64,000 bases of DNA from positions 55,807,027-55,871,026 of the forward strand of contig CM047429.1 in the NCBI GenBank assembly GCA_026168455.1. The letters run 5' to 3'. The notes under the pieces were generated by a model. That model did no database searches and was not told the DNA's origin. It was given only the letters and a program-made list of their open reading frames with translations. This document shows positions 41,682 to 53,880 of the stretch, piece by piece. Source of the stretch: Theocolax elegans (lineage: Eukaryota; Arthropoda; Insecta; Hymenoptera; Cerocephalidae). Each line of letters begins with the position of its first letter. Position 1 is the stretch's first letter. The position numbers and the translations under genes were made by a program.

Positions 41682-42446
41682 TAATAATTTTTATCTTGAT
41701 TGTTGTAACTTCCCTATTAAAAGTTCGTAGTACATGAAATTAACAAATAAATAATTTAACATCGGCAAAAACTTTGTAACGTTAAATTTCCTTGAGAGGA
41801 TTCCGTGTACAACGATTACTGATGGCGTACTATCAATTATAATTAGTTATCGATTATATTTTATATTATCAATCCCGACGGTCAAATGATTCTTAGTTGG
41901 TGGGCGCCAGATCGCCGATAGGGTTTTGAGACTCACCAGGGTGTAAAGGTATTCCTGCGTCGGCACCACGGACAGTGACGATAACCAACGTTGGTCCAAT
42001 ACTCTGAAATGGGGGAGGGAACCGAAAAGATTAAAAAAATACAGAATACAAATGTTTATGAAATTATTCAACAATAGTTTTATTATTTAATTTTTAAAAC
42101 CCGTTATATGTACTTGGTTACAACTCGTATTTATTTTCTCGACAGAATAGCCCGCTGGCTACACGAGAAAAACTCCTCTTTGGAAAAGTTATGAATGCAA
42201 TGATCGCATTGTGTGCTATACTCTCTAGATACGCTTGCTATATTCAAGAAAATTATTTTTAAGTAAAAAATTCTACATTCTGACAATTTATGTGAAAAGT
42301 AAATAAATATTTATTCAATACTTGATGAAATAATTGAATATTTTTTTAAATAACTACTACAATTTTATTTCAGCTAAATCCTGTAGCAAGAATTATTTTA
42401 ATAACTGCGTATTAGATATGTATACAAAAACGTTATTTTCTACTTA
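41682..42446. other. Unassigned stretch with a GC-richer core
   Basis: 41870-42020 is GC-richer than its flanks (GGTGGGCGCCAGATCGCC, GAAATGGGGGAGGGAA) and might be an LTR remnant. No terminal repeats or genes could be shown. Confidence 0.35.
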
Positions 42447-43114
42447 CAAGGAGAGTATCCCAGGTCCGGATCACGGATCTTGTCCTAACTCTAGGATAAG
42501 TTTTGTTATATAAAAATATGAAAAAAGCCAGAGTTATAGACCCTAACGCTCGATATTACGGAAGTTATACACTGTTAATGCTATATTTAAAAAAAAAGAA
42601 CCTTTACTTCAAATGCTTATAACTTTTAAACAATAAACTATCAGCCCTCAAATATAAATTCATTTAAAAGCTGAGATAAAATAGATACAGTTTAAAAAAA
42701 AATAAGCTCAAATACGTTGCAATGGAGCAAAGTTATAGCAGAAATAAAAATTTGTAGAAATTTAGCTTAACAAATCACAGTGTTTAATTTTCGTCAAAAT
42801 TTCTACAAATTTTTATTTCTGCTATAACTTTGCTCCATTGCAACGTATTTGAGCTTATTTTTTTTTAAACTGTATCTATTTTATCTCAGCTTTTAAATGA
42901 ATTTATATTTGAGGGCTGATAGTTTATTGTTTAAAAGTTATAAGCATTTGAAGTAAAGGTTCTTTTTTGTTAAAAATAGCATCAACAGTGTATAACTTCC
43001 GTAATATCGAGCGTTAGGGTCTATAACTCTGGCTTTCTTCATATTTCTATATAACAAAACTTATCCTAGAGTTAGGACAAGATCCGTGATCCGGACCTGG
43101 GATACTCTCCTTGT
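42447..43114. mobile_element. Foldback element, arms about 320 bp (family B)
   Basis: The termini CAAGGAGAGTATCCCAGGTC and their complement enclose near-perfect reverse-complement arms meeting near 42780. The direct trinucleotide TTA flanks both ends, consistent with a 3-bp TWA target duplication. There is no coding sequence. Another copy begins at 63903. Confidence 0.85.
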
Positions 43115-43209
43115 TAGATATAATGCTTAGATTTACTAGTGACGTTGCGGGTCTCATATCGGCTAACCCTGACCTATCTATCTATATTTATGCTCGAAGC
43201 TATCTATTT

Positions 43210-43653
43210 ATCTTCTATAATTTATCATAACTTTTTACAGAATTGAAGGCCATAAAAATGCTACAGACCACTTGAAAGGTATTGCTTTAAGTTTTCTTTA
43301 TACTTTTAGATAAAAAAATCAATTGTGGCATAATTACACTTTTTTTAAGTTGAATATTGACATGTAGTTTATGTAATATTGACCTTGAGATTAGAAATTC
43401 TAACCCAGAAGGATAAATTCTAGACATAATTAGCATGTTACATATAATGTTCTATAGTCAAAGTTGATAGATTTTGAGTTAAATAGCGGTAAACCTAGCT
43501 GAAGGTAAAAAAGCTTGGAAAAATTCACTGTTTGAGGTTAGAATAACTTTTGAGCAAATAGATTCCATTTTCTGTATTCTGAAAAACATTTGCAATGTGT
43601 ACCCAAAATTTGGTACATTTTAAAATTTTGATCGGACCACTTCACGTGGAATA

Positions 43654-43655
<2 letters not shown>
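43210..43655. mobile_element. Half copy of foldback family A
   Basis: The sequence matches the right arm of 33170-34165 with diverged bases, from ATCATAACTTTTTACAGAAT to CACTTCACGTGGAATATCTC. The left arm is missing. Confidence 0.8.

Positions 43656-43697
<42 letters not shown>
43656..43697. repeat. (TA)n microsatellite
   Basis: About 20 TA units separate two foldback elements. Confidence 0.9.
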
Positions 43698-45125
<1,428 letters not shown>

Positions 45126-45304
45126 TAATTTGAAAGATAAGAGGTTATTTATTATAATTGTGACTCCAGTATAGTGGATATAAATTAATGATTGTTTGAA
45201 CGTGGTGAAATTCACTATAACTCCAGTGATTGGAAATTAAATAGTACAATTATTATTATTTTATTTTATATTACTCAAGTAACTGAGAAGTCCATTCAGA
45301 TACT

Positions 45305-45500
45305 AGTGAAAACCCAATAGACAAATACAAATCCTTGATAAAATCTTTTGAACAAGCAGAAGAAGAGAAAAAGAATAAGGAAGTTGAATTAGAATTTACG
45401 TGGGGTATAGGAGTTAAAGAAAAGACTGAAAAATTAGTAAAAGAAAAAATGAAACAGAATGAAAATTCAACTCCGTTTTAACAGTATTTGGAAATAATAT
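45305..45500 (+). pseudogene. ESF1-like C-terminal fragment
   Basis: Reads NPIDKYKSLIKSFEQAEEEK, then ELEFTWGIGVKEKTEKLVKE and KMKQNENSTPF-stop-QYLE. In ESF1, a pre-rRNA processing protein, the C-terminus has a Trp-x-x-Gly-Leu-Lys-Glu motif followed by a TP(W/F)EQ(F/Y)LE block. The TAA sits where Glu is expected, so the stop looks like a point mutation. Assignment is from memory of the family and is less certain than the KRR1 call. Confidence 0.55.
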
Positions 45501-45715
45501 TAAGTCATTTCTTTCACAAGTTTGAAAGTCTTTTAATTTTGTAACATTTACATGAATCAGTGACTTTAATATTGAAATTCAAATATTATTGTATACGTAT
45601 TTTAACATTTAAATGTAACCAATTATGTCATTTTTTGACAAGTTTGAATGTCATTTAATAAAATTTTCTAACATTTACACATATCAGTGATTTTTATTCA
45701 AATGTCGAGTGACCT
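45500..45715. repeat. Diverged tandem duplication, unit about 122 bp
   Basis: GTCATTTCTTTCACAAGTTT...AACATTTACATGAATCAGTG recurs as GTCATTTTTTGACAAGTTTG...AACATTTACACATATCAGTG. Confidence 0.6.
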
Positions 45716-46272
45716 GAATGATTGATGAAAAGCATATTGTTATTTAAGCGGACCCTGTGTCATTCTCCATCCTTATTAATGTTACTGAATAACCTTTTTT
45801 TTAACTTTCTATATAAAGCCAATACATATTTGTTCGATAATTTGGCAAACGCATAATATATTTAATATAAATAATAATTATATGAACTAAAATAAATACA
45901 AGATTATTCTCTTTCCAATGTTAAGTGAAAGTAGGGATGTTTAATTAATAATTATACCTTCACTTACTTAAATAATTTTAACAAATGTTGATAAGGTATT
46001 AATTATGTATATACTTATAAAAAAAATGATTAAAAATGATTAATGTCTAGATTTGAGACAAGTAAAAATAGTTATTAATTTTTATCAATTTTCATAAACA
46101 TTGTTGGTAATAGTTAATAATTTTTTCTAATTTTTTCATTTATAACAGTATTGTAAAAAAATGTATGTGTGTAAAAGTAAATTAAATTAAAAGTAAATTA
46201 TTATCAAAAACACCTTCCAAGAAGGTGTCAAAACCCCCAAGTATTGTGTTATTCTAATCTAACTTTGAAAAT
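45716..46272. other. AT-rich spacer with partial duplication of the palindrome arm
   Basis: No gene. 46209-46290, including ACACCTTCCAAGAAGGTGT, is a direct copy of about 46448-46530 inside the adjoining palindrome. Confidence 0.6.
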
Positions 46273-48405
46273 TGTTATCTGATAAATAAAATTGATATCT
46301 GTCTGATAAATTTTAAAGTATAAGATAAAAATATCTTTGATTCTAATTCCCATACTTTCTCTACTTAATTATATTTTAATTACACCTTTTCTATATCTAA
46401 CTTATATTCCATAATATTTTTCTGCAATTGAAAGTATTCAATTCGAAAACACCTTCCAAGAAGGTGTCAAAACTCGCAAGTGTTGTGTTATTCTAATCAA
46501 ACTTTGAAAATTGTTATCTGATAAATAAATTCTGCAATTCAATCTGACATTGTTATCTAATAAATAAATAATTTTAATTCTAACTACCTTATTTTATCTA
46601 TTTCTTTGAATTTTAATTAAACATTCTTTTAAATATTACGAAAATTTCGTGTAAAAAAATTCTGCAATTGAAAGAATTGAAATCAAACTGAAATCGACAA
46701 GTATTTTGAATCGTACCATAAATTTATATTTTAAATAAACATTTTTATATATATTACTTAAACTTCGTAAAAAGTTTCTGTAATTGAAAGCACTGAAATC
46801 AAACTGTAATCGACAAGTATTTTGAACCATGCAAAAATTTCTACCAATCAGTATACAGATTTTTTTTTTATGAAAAGTATCTTTCACTATTATTTTTCAT
46901 TTTTGGCCCTCACATGTTTTACAGTAATAAATAAATAATAATCTAATGATATTAATTTGTGCAAAATTAATTTCTGCAATACTAATAAACTGGACATTTC
47001 TTTTTTATTCTTTTAAATAATAAAATAATACTTGCACCACCGTTGCGTAATTCTGACTTACTAATGTATTCTTTTACATTTATGAAAGTATAATACCGTA
47101 AAGGAACTGCAATGAGTAATAATAAATAAATATAGCAATACTTTCTGGCAATTCTATTATCCTACATCACCAATGAAAAAGAGACATCATTATTTTTATC
47201 TAATAAAGTTCTCAAAAGAGGCCTGCGATGGCTCGGTCAGTAGGGCGTCGGACTCGTAATCTGGAGGTCCCAGGTTTGATTCCCGGCCCCGGCCGATTGA
47301 TACAAGCACCAAGACATCCTATGACCTTCGTCGCAGATTAGCACCGGTTTGGGAGCATAAAAAGAGCGACGTTAAGATAATAAAAAAAAAGAAAAAGTTT
47401 CCATATCAGTAAACTCAGTATAATGCCTTGCGGTTATTTTTTTAAATACAAGTTTTTCTTAGTAGTTATGTAAAATAATTATTATTTCACTTAACTAAGT
47501 ATATACAATCTACATGATTTTACCAAATAATTAATTAATTAATAAGATATAATAGCTAAGATGTATGTAATTATTTATAAAATGTAACATCAGTTAATAT
47601 AGTCAGAATTAACACATATATGAAGCGTTTAACCAACGGTGGTGCAAGTATTATTTTATTATTTAAAAGAATAAAAAAGAAATGTCCAGTTTATTAGTAT
47701 TGCAGAAATTAATTTTGCACAAATTAATATCATTAGAATATTATTTATTTATTACTGTAAAACATGTGAGGGCCAAAAATGAAAAATAATAGTGAAAGAT
47801 ACTTTTCATAAAAAAAAATCTGTATACAGATTGGTAGAAATTTTTGCATGGTTCAAAATACTTGTCGATTACAGTTTGATTTCAGTGCTTTCAATTACAG
47901 AAACTTTTTACGAAGTTTAAGTAATATATATAAAAATGTTTATTTAAAATATAAATTTATGGTACGATTCAAAATACTTGTCGATTTCAGTTTGATTTCA
48001 ATTCTTTCAATTGCAGAATTTTTTTACACGAAATTTTCGTAATATTTAAAAGAATGTTTAATTAAAATTCAAAGAAATAGATAAAATAAGGTAGTTAGAA
48101 TTAAAATTATTTATTTATTAGATAACTATGTCAGATTGAATTGCAGAATTTATTTATCAGATAACAATTTTTAAAGTTTGATTAGAATAACACAATACTT
48201 GCGAGTTTTGACACCTTCTTGGAAGGTGTTTTCGAATTGAATACTTTCAATTGCAGAAAAATATTATGGAATATAAGTTAGATATAGAAAAGGTGTAATT
48301 AAAATATAATTAAGTAGAGAAAATATGGGAATTAGAATCAAAGATATTTTTATCTTATACTTTAAAATTTATCAGACAGATATCAATTTTATTTATCAGA
48401 TAACA
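46273..48405. mobile_element. 2.1-kb palindrome, arms about 775 bp
   Basis: It starts TGTTATCTGATAAAT and ends with its complement. Left arm 46273-47049 and right arm 48405-47637 align almost base for base, with a roughly 110-bp segment deleted or duplicated in places. The loop (47050-47636) is unique and holds a SINE. Arms carry internal direct repeats around CTG(C/T)AATTGAAAG and three ACACCTTCCAAGAAGGTGT mini-palindromes across the locus. The right end overlaps the last codons of the TNP2-like gene, so it inserted there. It has no coding capacity. Confidence 0.85.
47221..47397 (+). repeat. tRNA-derived SINE
   Basis: The head reads GCGATGGCTCGGTCAGTAGG (A-box-like), then GTCGGACTCGTAATCTGGAG (an anticodon-loop-like CTCGTAA, i.e. 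tRNA-Thr CGU type) and CAGGTTTGATTCCCGGCC (B-box-like). The body of about 80 bases ends GGAGCATAAAAAGAGCGACG, TTAAGATAAT and poly-A. No clear target duplication was found. Its 3' tail is shared with the retroposon end at 22.9 kb. Confidence 0.75.
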
Positions 48406-50731
48406 TACCATATACTTCTAGTTTTTTAGCTTTTAAAGCCATCTCACTTCTATCAAAACCTATTTCAATTAATTTTTGCTCGCTAAGAGTTTCCATTATC
48501 GGCAATGATTTTCCTTCATTACAATTAATTTTTTGTCTTGGTGCTTTATGCATACCCCAAACAGATGTCTGATTTATCTGTATCACTTTTATTAAATTTC
48601 TTGGTATATTCTGGTAATTAAAACAAATAGATCCATACTTTATCAAAAAACTGTGTTTGGATTCAAATAGTAAACATGATAATTGTTGAAATGGCCCAGG
48701 TTTTTTAATATAGTCTGGATAATGACTTAAGTGATGAAGCTTATTAATTGCATCCGCAAATTTAGAAAATAATTGACGAAAGAGCTTCTCATGACTTTGT
48801 ACTAATTCTTTGAGGTATGGAAATTGTTGCATGAGACTTTTAAGTGCTGAATAAAAAATAAAGATGGCGTGGGGTCTTGAACCCGAGCCCCTTCGGATCC
48901 GAAGGCCTTCACTGCTGGCATCTATGACAAATGGATTAAATCCACCTTGTCACACAATATAGAAGTATATATTTTAGAAGCGAATACTATTTCATTTATT
49001 CTATTTAGAAACAGTATCAGTTGTAAGTATTTATCATCATCTGGTACTTTATCAGATACAAGAAATGGGAGTACACGCAGTAAGCACCAAGTTTGGATAG
49101 CTTTTTGTGCAACTGTATGGTCTTTTAAATTGCGAAGAGATGTTATAGAGAAATTAGATGGTTTTTTTTTATTTTTCAAATTCCATATTGAAATAAATTA
49201 GTTCTAGAATTAAGCATATCTACATTAAGTTCATAGTCCTTTGATAAAATAAAATGAGAAATAACTAATTTTAAATCAAGCTGTGCAATTCCATCCAAAA
49301 TATCGTGCATGGGATGAAAAACAAAATTATTCGTACAATGGAAATACCTAGAAGAATGTAAAGGACTATTTACTCGAAGACCAGTTTCTGTTTCTGTTAA
49401 GGTTTCTTGTGTAAGTTGATGTAGTTGCAGCTCATATAATTGTTTTGTTCTCGGTTGAAACTCTGCTTTTACTCCTTGAATTAATTGCTCTCTACTAATC
49501 ACACATAACCTGCAGAAATGACGTGCAGAAGGATTCAAGAAACCAACTAATTGATGAGCAGCTAATCCATCAGCACAAACACAAGCTATTGATGCTCTTA
49601 ATGTCAACACTTCGCCATTAATTTCAAATTCAACACCATCATCACTTTCTAATTTTTGTAAATCACATAAAAACGGTTTCAATAGTTTTGAAAATTTATA
49701 TTTATTTATATCAGCACTGTAGGTAAGTGCTAACATATGAATACCTCCTAGGAAAGAATTCAAATAAGATGGTAAGTTATGTACAATAAAGCAAAATGCT
49801 CCTACTTTATACGCATGTACTTTAGTACCTAATGAATTATTAACAACAATGTCATCATAGTAAAATTGTATTTGCAATGCCGAAGGGTACTTTTGGAAAA
49901 AAGGATTTAATTGATAGCACTGTCCATCTCTAAAATTATTTAAGCAACTTTCGGGGGAACTTGCCTCTGAATTTACATAGTGTCTAATTTCTTTATAAGA
50001 CATAATCAGTTTTAAAGTTTCAATAAATGGCACATACGAATAATAACTTTCAGTAACTTGTTTTAAAGTATACTTATTAGTCTTCCTATTTAATCTCTGT
50101 TCTTCCCTCGTACCTAGAGGTATTTCAATAGGGTCTATAAATTAAAAATGTTAGCTGTTTAATTTTGAATTTACTTAATAGTTCTTTAGTTTCTAGCAAT
50201 TCTAAGTCAATATACTTTTTTTTAAAACTTTGTTATTTCAAAAGAAAAATATTCTAAAACATCTCCAATAAAAATATCACAGGCATCGATAATTCTGTCT
50301 ATATTTGTTCCAGTGAAACTTGAATTTAGCCTTAAATTTGCAATCATTTTACTTGCGGAACAAAAATTCTCCAAAAGTTCAACATTTTCTATTGTAATAC
50401 TGTCATCGAAATCCATTGGAGCAATTTCTCTTGGTGCTTCAATTTGTTACTAGCAAATATTATTCGCTACTTCACAATTATTTTCGTTTTCAGTAACACT
50501 TTCTTTAGGTATATGAGATAGTTTTATAGGTTGTATTAAAATTTTAAAATGAACAAAATGTCTTTGGCAGTTATTGCCATTGTTACATGTAAAGCCTGAT
50601 TTTTTAATTGTGGTTAATAAAATTAAGTGATCATGTTTATAGTGTCTCTTTAATTCTTCTATGCTATTAACTTTTCTATCGCATTTACAGCAATTTAATT
50701 GATTCATATTTATGACTCTGTGAAGAGTCAT
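48389..50731 (-). pseudogene. TNP2-like (CACTA/EnSpm-type) transposase with N-terminal C2H2 zinc finger, broken
   Basis: Minus-strand pieces run in order. 50731-50450 holds a C2H2-like finger (CCKCDRKVNSIEELKRHYKH) followed by a Cys-rich CNNGNNCQRHFVHF. 50416-50222 is a linker. 50033-49176 is the core: IQFYYDDIVVNNSLG, KVGAFCFIVHNLPSYL, LKPFLCDLQKLESDDGVEF, VCADGLAAHQLVGFLNPSAR and HFCRLC. That is the TNP2 pattern of GxxxxHK...NLP...L.PF..DL..L...D.lA...GF...CR.C. 49179-48922 continues (LRNLKDHTVAQKAIQTWCLLR). 48832-48389 has NKLHHLSHYPDYIKKPGPFQ and FESKHSF. Frames change between pieces, a tRNA-like insertion splits the last two, and the palindrome truncates the C-terminus. Introns could explain some breaks, but no clean splice pair was confirmed. 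A second, shorter copy lies at 34.5-35.0 kb. Confidence 0.65.
48850..48925 (-). repeat. tRNA-Arg-like SINE fragment inside the transposase gene
   Basis: On the minus strand: GCCTTCGGATCCGAAGG (anticodon-arm-like, TCG in the loop) then CTCGGGTTCAAGACCCCACG (T-arm/B-box-like), followed by an AT-rich tail. No acceptor-stem pairing was seen, so it is not a functional tRNA. It separates two transposase coding pieces. Confidence 0.4.
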
Positions 50732-50890
50732 AATGAAAAAAAAGAATTTTCACGCTTTCACTTCGAGTCATTTAAATTACACTTTGTTAACGAGTGACTA
50801 AATTGACTCTTTTAAGAGTGAATTCCTCACAAAATAAGTCGAAAACGAGTGATCTAACTACTCACTCTTTTGAAGAGTGAAAAAATTATT
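50703..50890. repeat. GAGT(G/C)A palindromic motif cluster (copy 3)
   Basis: Motifs GACTCTGTGAAGAGTCA, GAGTGACTAAATTGACTC, TTAAGAGTGAATTCCTCAC and CTCACTCTTTTGAAGAGTGA lie just upstream of the transposase start. The placement suits subterminal repeats of that element. Confidence 0.6.
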
Positions 50891-50907
50891 ATTCAGAATT
50901 TAGAGAG

Positions 50908-51195
50908 TACATGCGTGCATTTACGCATAAAATGCATTTAAATTCAATCTACCTCGCTATGGAATGAAATCTAAAAATATTGAAAATATCAACTTCTTAG
51001 TCGGTTAAGTGCGTATATTTACACATAAAAATGCATTTGAATTCAATTCACCCGGCTATGGAATGAAATCTAAAAATATTGGAAATATTAACTTTTTAGC
51101 AGGTTGCAGCGTGTATATACGCATAAAATGCATTTGAGTTCAATACACTAGGCTGAAGAACGAAATAAAGAAATATTGAAAATATTGGCATTATA
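50908..51195. repeat. Tandem repeat, three units of about 100 bp
   Basis: Each unit carries CGCATAAAATGCATTT(A/G)AATTCAAT, a variable GGCTATGGAATGAAATC and AAAAATATTG(A/G)AAATAT. The third unit is more diverged. Confidence 0.8.
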
Positions 51196-51394
51196 ATTTT
51201 TTTTTGTTCCAACCGAAATAACTATAACTTTTGTTACAGAAAATCATCTGGAAACAACTCGTTTTCTGGAGATTATTTTCGATTTTAAATAAACGTTTTA
51301 AGTTCATAAAAATATATCTTTAAGTAAATGTAACGATGTGTTCAATGTTGTTGAATTTCTTTACGGTACGTGGTGAGACTCTTACTTAGAAACG

Positions 51395-51892
51395 TTGCTT
51401 ACTCATTATAAAATATATGTTTGATCACTATTGGATTATGGCAACTTTCAATATTCTCTACCATCAAAAAGATGTACAACAAATTAAAACATATTCAATA
51501 TATAGCTATAAAAGTGGCACATAGCTACCGAAAAAAAACCTCTACAAATACTTTATTAGCTAAATTTAAATCAACTTTTACTAGAGAGGAAGCTTATTAT
51601 TCTGGATAGAAAACATTTTCATGCATAATCAACTGCAATATGTTCTAAAATCTGAATATGAAGACATCAAAGAAAGAGTTCTTACCCTTTACATTGAAAA
51701 CATATCTGCACTTGCTGACTAAATTGACACTTAGAACAAATACAACAGCTTTCTCCACAATTATGACACCAATTTTGATTCATCCTAGATTATGTAGGCG
51801 ATTTAAAAAAACTCAGAATTCTAATTTAACATTTAATAAATTAAGAAGTATACAAGATATTTTAAACGTATACATAGTGCGACAGTATTAAT
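51395..51892 (+). pseudogene. LINE reverse transcriptase C-terminal fragment
   Basis: Reads FSTIKKMYNKLKHIQYIAIK then VAHSYRKKTSTNTLLAKF, the region after RT fingers/palm in Jockey/CR1-group LINEs (usually ...KLxxIQNxAIR...GAYRTSPxxSLLxE). It is followed by TAG at about 51607 and a further degenerate frame to 51891. It cannot be connected to the ORF1/endonuclease fragment at 36-37.8 kb from sequence alone. Confidence 0.55.
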
Positions 51893-52127
51893 TGTCGCGG
51901 GCTGTGACGCGAAATTCGGGGAAAGGTTCAACGGTTAAAACAGTCCGTGAGAAAAACAACCTCGGAAAAATGTTTAACGGTTGCTTTCCCCGTAGAGGAG
52001 GCGAAATAGCGAGGATAGGTTCTTCACTATTGGTCCGACCGATTTCGGGGACCAATAGGGCGAGGTGTTAGGTTGAGCGATCGGTGCGGCGTTGAAATCG
52101 CGGCGCTGATAATCGGCGCTCAACGGC
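51893..52127 (+). other. GC-rich block left of the BEL insertion, possible start of an older LTR
   Basis: It begins TGTCGCGGGCTGTGACG directly after the LINE fragment and stays GC-rich up to the BEL target site. Its continuation across the BEL element is 58788-59155. See the finding on nested insertion. Confidence 0.4.
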
Positions 52128-52545
52128 TGTTTTTTTATCAATAGGGTAGGAACGGGAAATAAACACTAAGATTGAATTGTGCTTACAATTAAAATAATAT
52201 ATTGAAAGTATATACAAAAGAAAGAAACGTACAAGTATCGACCTTGTCGCTGTCGTGTCGACCTAGAGACTGTCTTACTACCTAGCTGACAAAAGGTTTT
52301 ATCGCCCAAGAGACGCCGTACGCGTTTACCTGCATAACCGGGCGCATCCCGGGTGCATACATACGCCGCCTGTATGACATATGCTCATTATTGTACCTAA
52401 AATTAAGCCATAAAACAACCCTTTGCTACTCAGTATGGAATCCTAAAGGTTTTCCCAAGGTACAAAGCTATAATCTTTAATTGCTATGCTATTGGCACGT
52501 ACATTATAAAAGGTAAGCAAAAAATACAGTTTGTTCAATTTTACA
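52128..52545 (-). repeat. BEL 3' LTR (left on the plus strand)
   Basis: On the plus strand it runs from TGTTTTTTTATCAATAG to CAATTTTACA. It carries an extra 19 bases (AGACTGTCTTACTACCTAG region) relative to its partner. Confidence 0.93.
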
Positions 52546-52556
52546 TTCTCCCACCA
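52546..52556 (-). other. BEL polypurine tract
   Basis: Minus strand GGTGGGAGAA directly precedes the 3' LTR. Confidence 0.7.
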
Positions 52557-53313
52557 TCGAGATGATCGAAACTATATAACATCTCGATTACCCGTAAAAT
52601 TCCATACATCACTATACACAGGTACAAATAATTTTCTTTATATTCATATCAATGTCGCGTCCCGACGAAAATTATATTATTATTTTTCGTAAAAAGTACT
52701 GCGTAGTTTAGAATAAAAAGACGGCGTAGAAGACGAACAAAATAAGGTTGATAAAGAATGGTTCTAAGTAAATGCAGTAATATAAAATATAATTTATAGA
52801 ACTAAGGAACAGATTATTTCACGAGTGTTTCAAACGAAACAGAGACTGATAAGTAGAGTTGAAGATATTATTCAAAGCCAATACGCATATAAGCGGGATC
52901 GCCGATAGTGAGATCGAAACGAAGGGTTACGCAAGAGTTTTTTTTGTACTGCACTATAAAATCAATGCTCGGAGAAGAGCCGGCAATGGGAAACATCGAC
53001 TAGAAAATTCGAGCATTAGAAGGAAGTAATAAATTAAGCCGTTCTTTGGGTAACGTCGCAGTAATAAAAGGGGGACAGCAAATTCTCCGAATTAACTACG
53101 AAGCGATACAGAAAATGCATGGGATTCGATAATTTTTAACTACGCACATCTAACGGTCCAATCGGGTGCAAGCACAGAAAAATCGAGAACTACTTACACA
53201 ATTTCCATATAAGGCAAAGTGTAAGACAAGGCGAAGTGTAAGACAAGGACAGATGCATAGAATTTTAGGGTATATAAAGAGGACCCAGAAGAGACACAGC
53301 CACTCCTAATTTT
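52557..53313 (-). other. 3' noncoding region of the BEL element
   Basis: No open frame. A direct repeat GTAAGACAAGG(C/A) lies near 53220 and 53236. Confidence 0.6.
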
Positions 53314-53880
53314 TCATCTAAAGCTTTCGCAAGGCGAAACCTTTACGATAACAACGATAAGGTCTTTAACCTTTTGACGATATACATATCTTTTATCCAA
53401 CCGATTATTTTCAATTTTGTCAAGATCTATAACACCAATTTCTTTTATTTCGTGCAAAAACATAGATGGAGTAAGCGGGACTACATCGTGCTGACTATCA
53501 GACATGAACGTTATCGGTCTCGAATTTATTGTCGCTTCGCAATCTAATAAAACCGTGAGCATCTCTTCATAATTTAAACACGATTTTTTAAGCGTTCTAC
53601 GTAATAAACGTTTCAAAATACCAATAAGTCGTTCCCAAAAACCTCCCCACCATGCTGCAGTTGGCGGATTGAATCTCCATTCTATTTTTAATAAAAAAGT
53701 GTCCTTTATTGATCGTCACGAACCATACTATTTGTTTACACTCCATTCTATTTGTTTTGTCGCTGAAAAACTTGCTAATTTTTTGAAATCTAAATGTTTG
53801 AAAGCATTATTAAGCCCAACAAAGTTCGTAGCATTATCGCTGTAAATTACCTTAGGCCTACCTCGGCGGGCAATATGTCG
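53314..53880 (-). pseudogene. BEL integrase core and C-terminus, broken by a 53-bp insertion
   Basis: From 53880 the frame reads ARRGRPKVIYSDNATNFVGL, containing the catalytic D of SDN. After the insertion at 53688-53740 it resumes with FNPPTAAWWGGFWERLIGIL (the catalytic Glu in WERL) and continues LNYEEMLTVLLDCEATINSR. The C-terminal end is at 53314. The insertion is bounded by CTCCATTCTATTT direct repeats and introduces stops. Confidence 0.8.

Noticed and set aside
41870..42120. Possible LTR with polypurine tract GAAATGGGGGAGGGAA
   Set aside because: No partner LTR, terminal TG...CA pair or target duplication could be found.
47221..47295. Genuine tRNA-Thr gene
   Set aside because: A- and B-box-like motifs are present, but the acceptor stem does not close and a SINE body with poly-A tail follows.
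46636..48042. Two identical-looking small proteins (MVQNTCRLQFDF...) on opposite strands
   Set aside because: They are the same palindrome arm read twice; low-complexity and inside a noncoding foldback.
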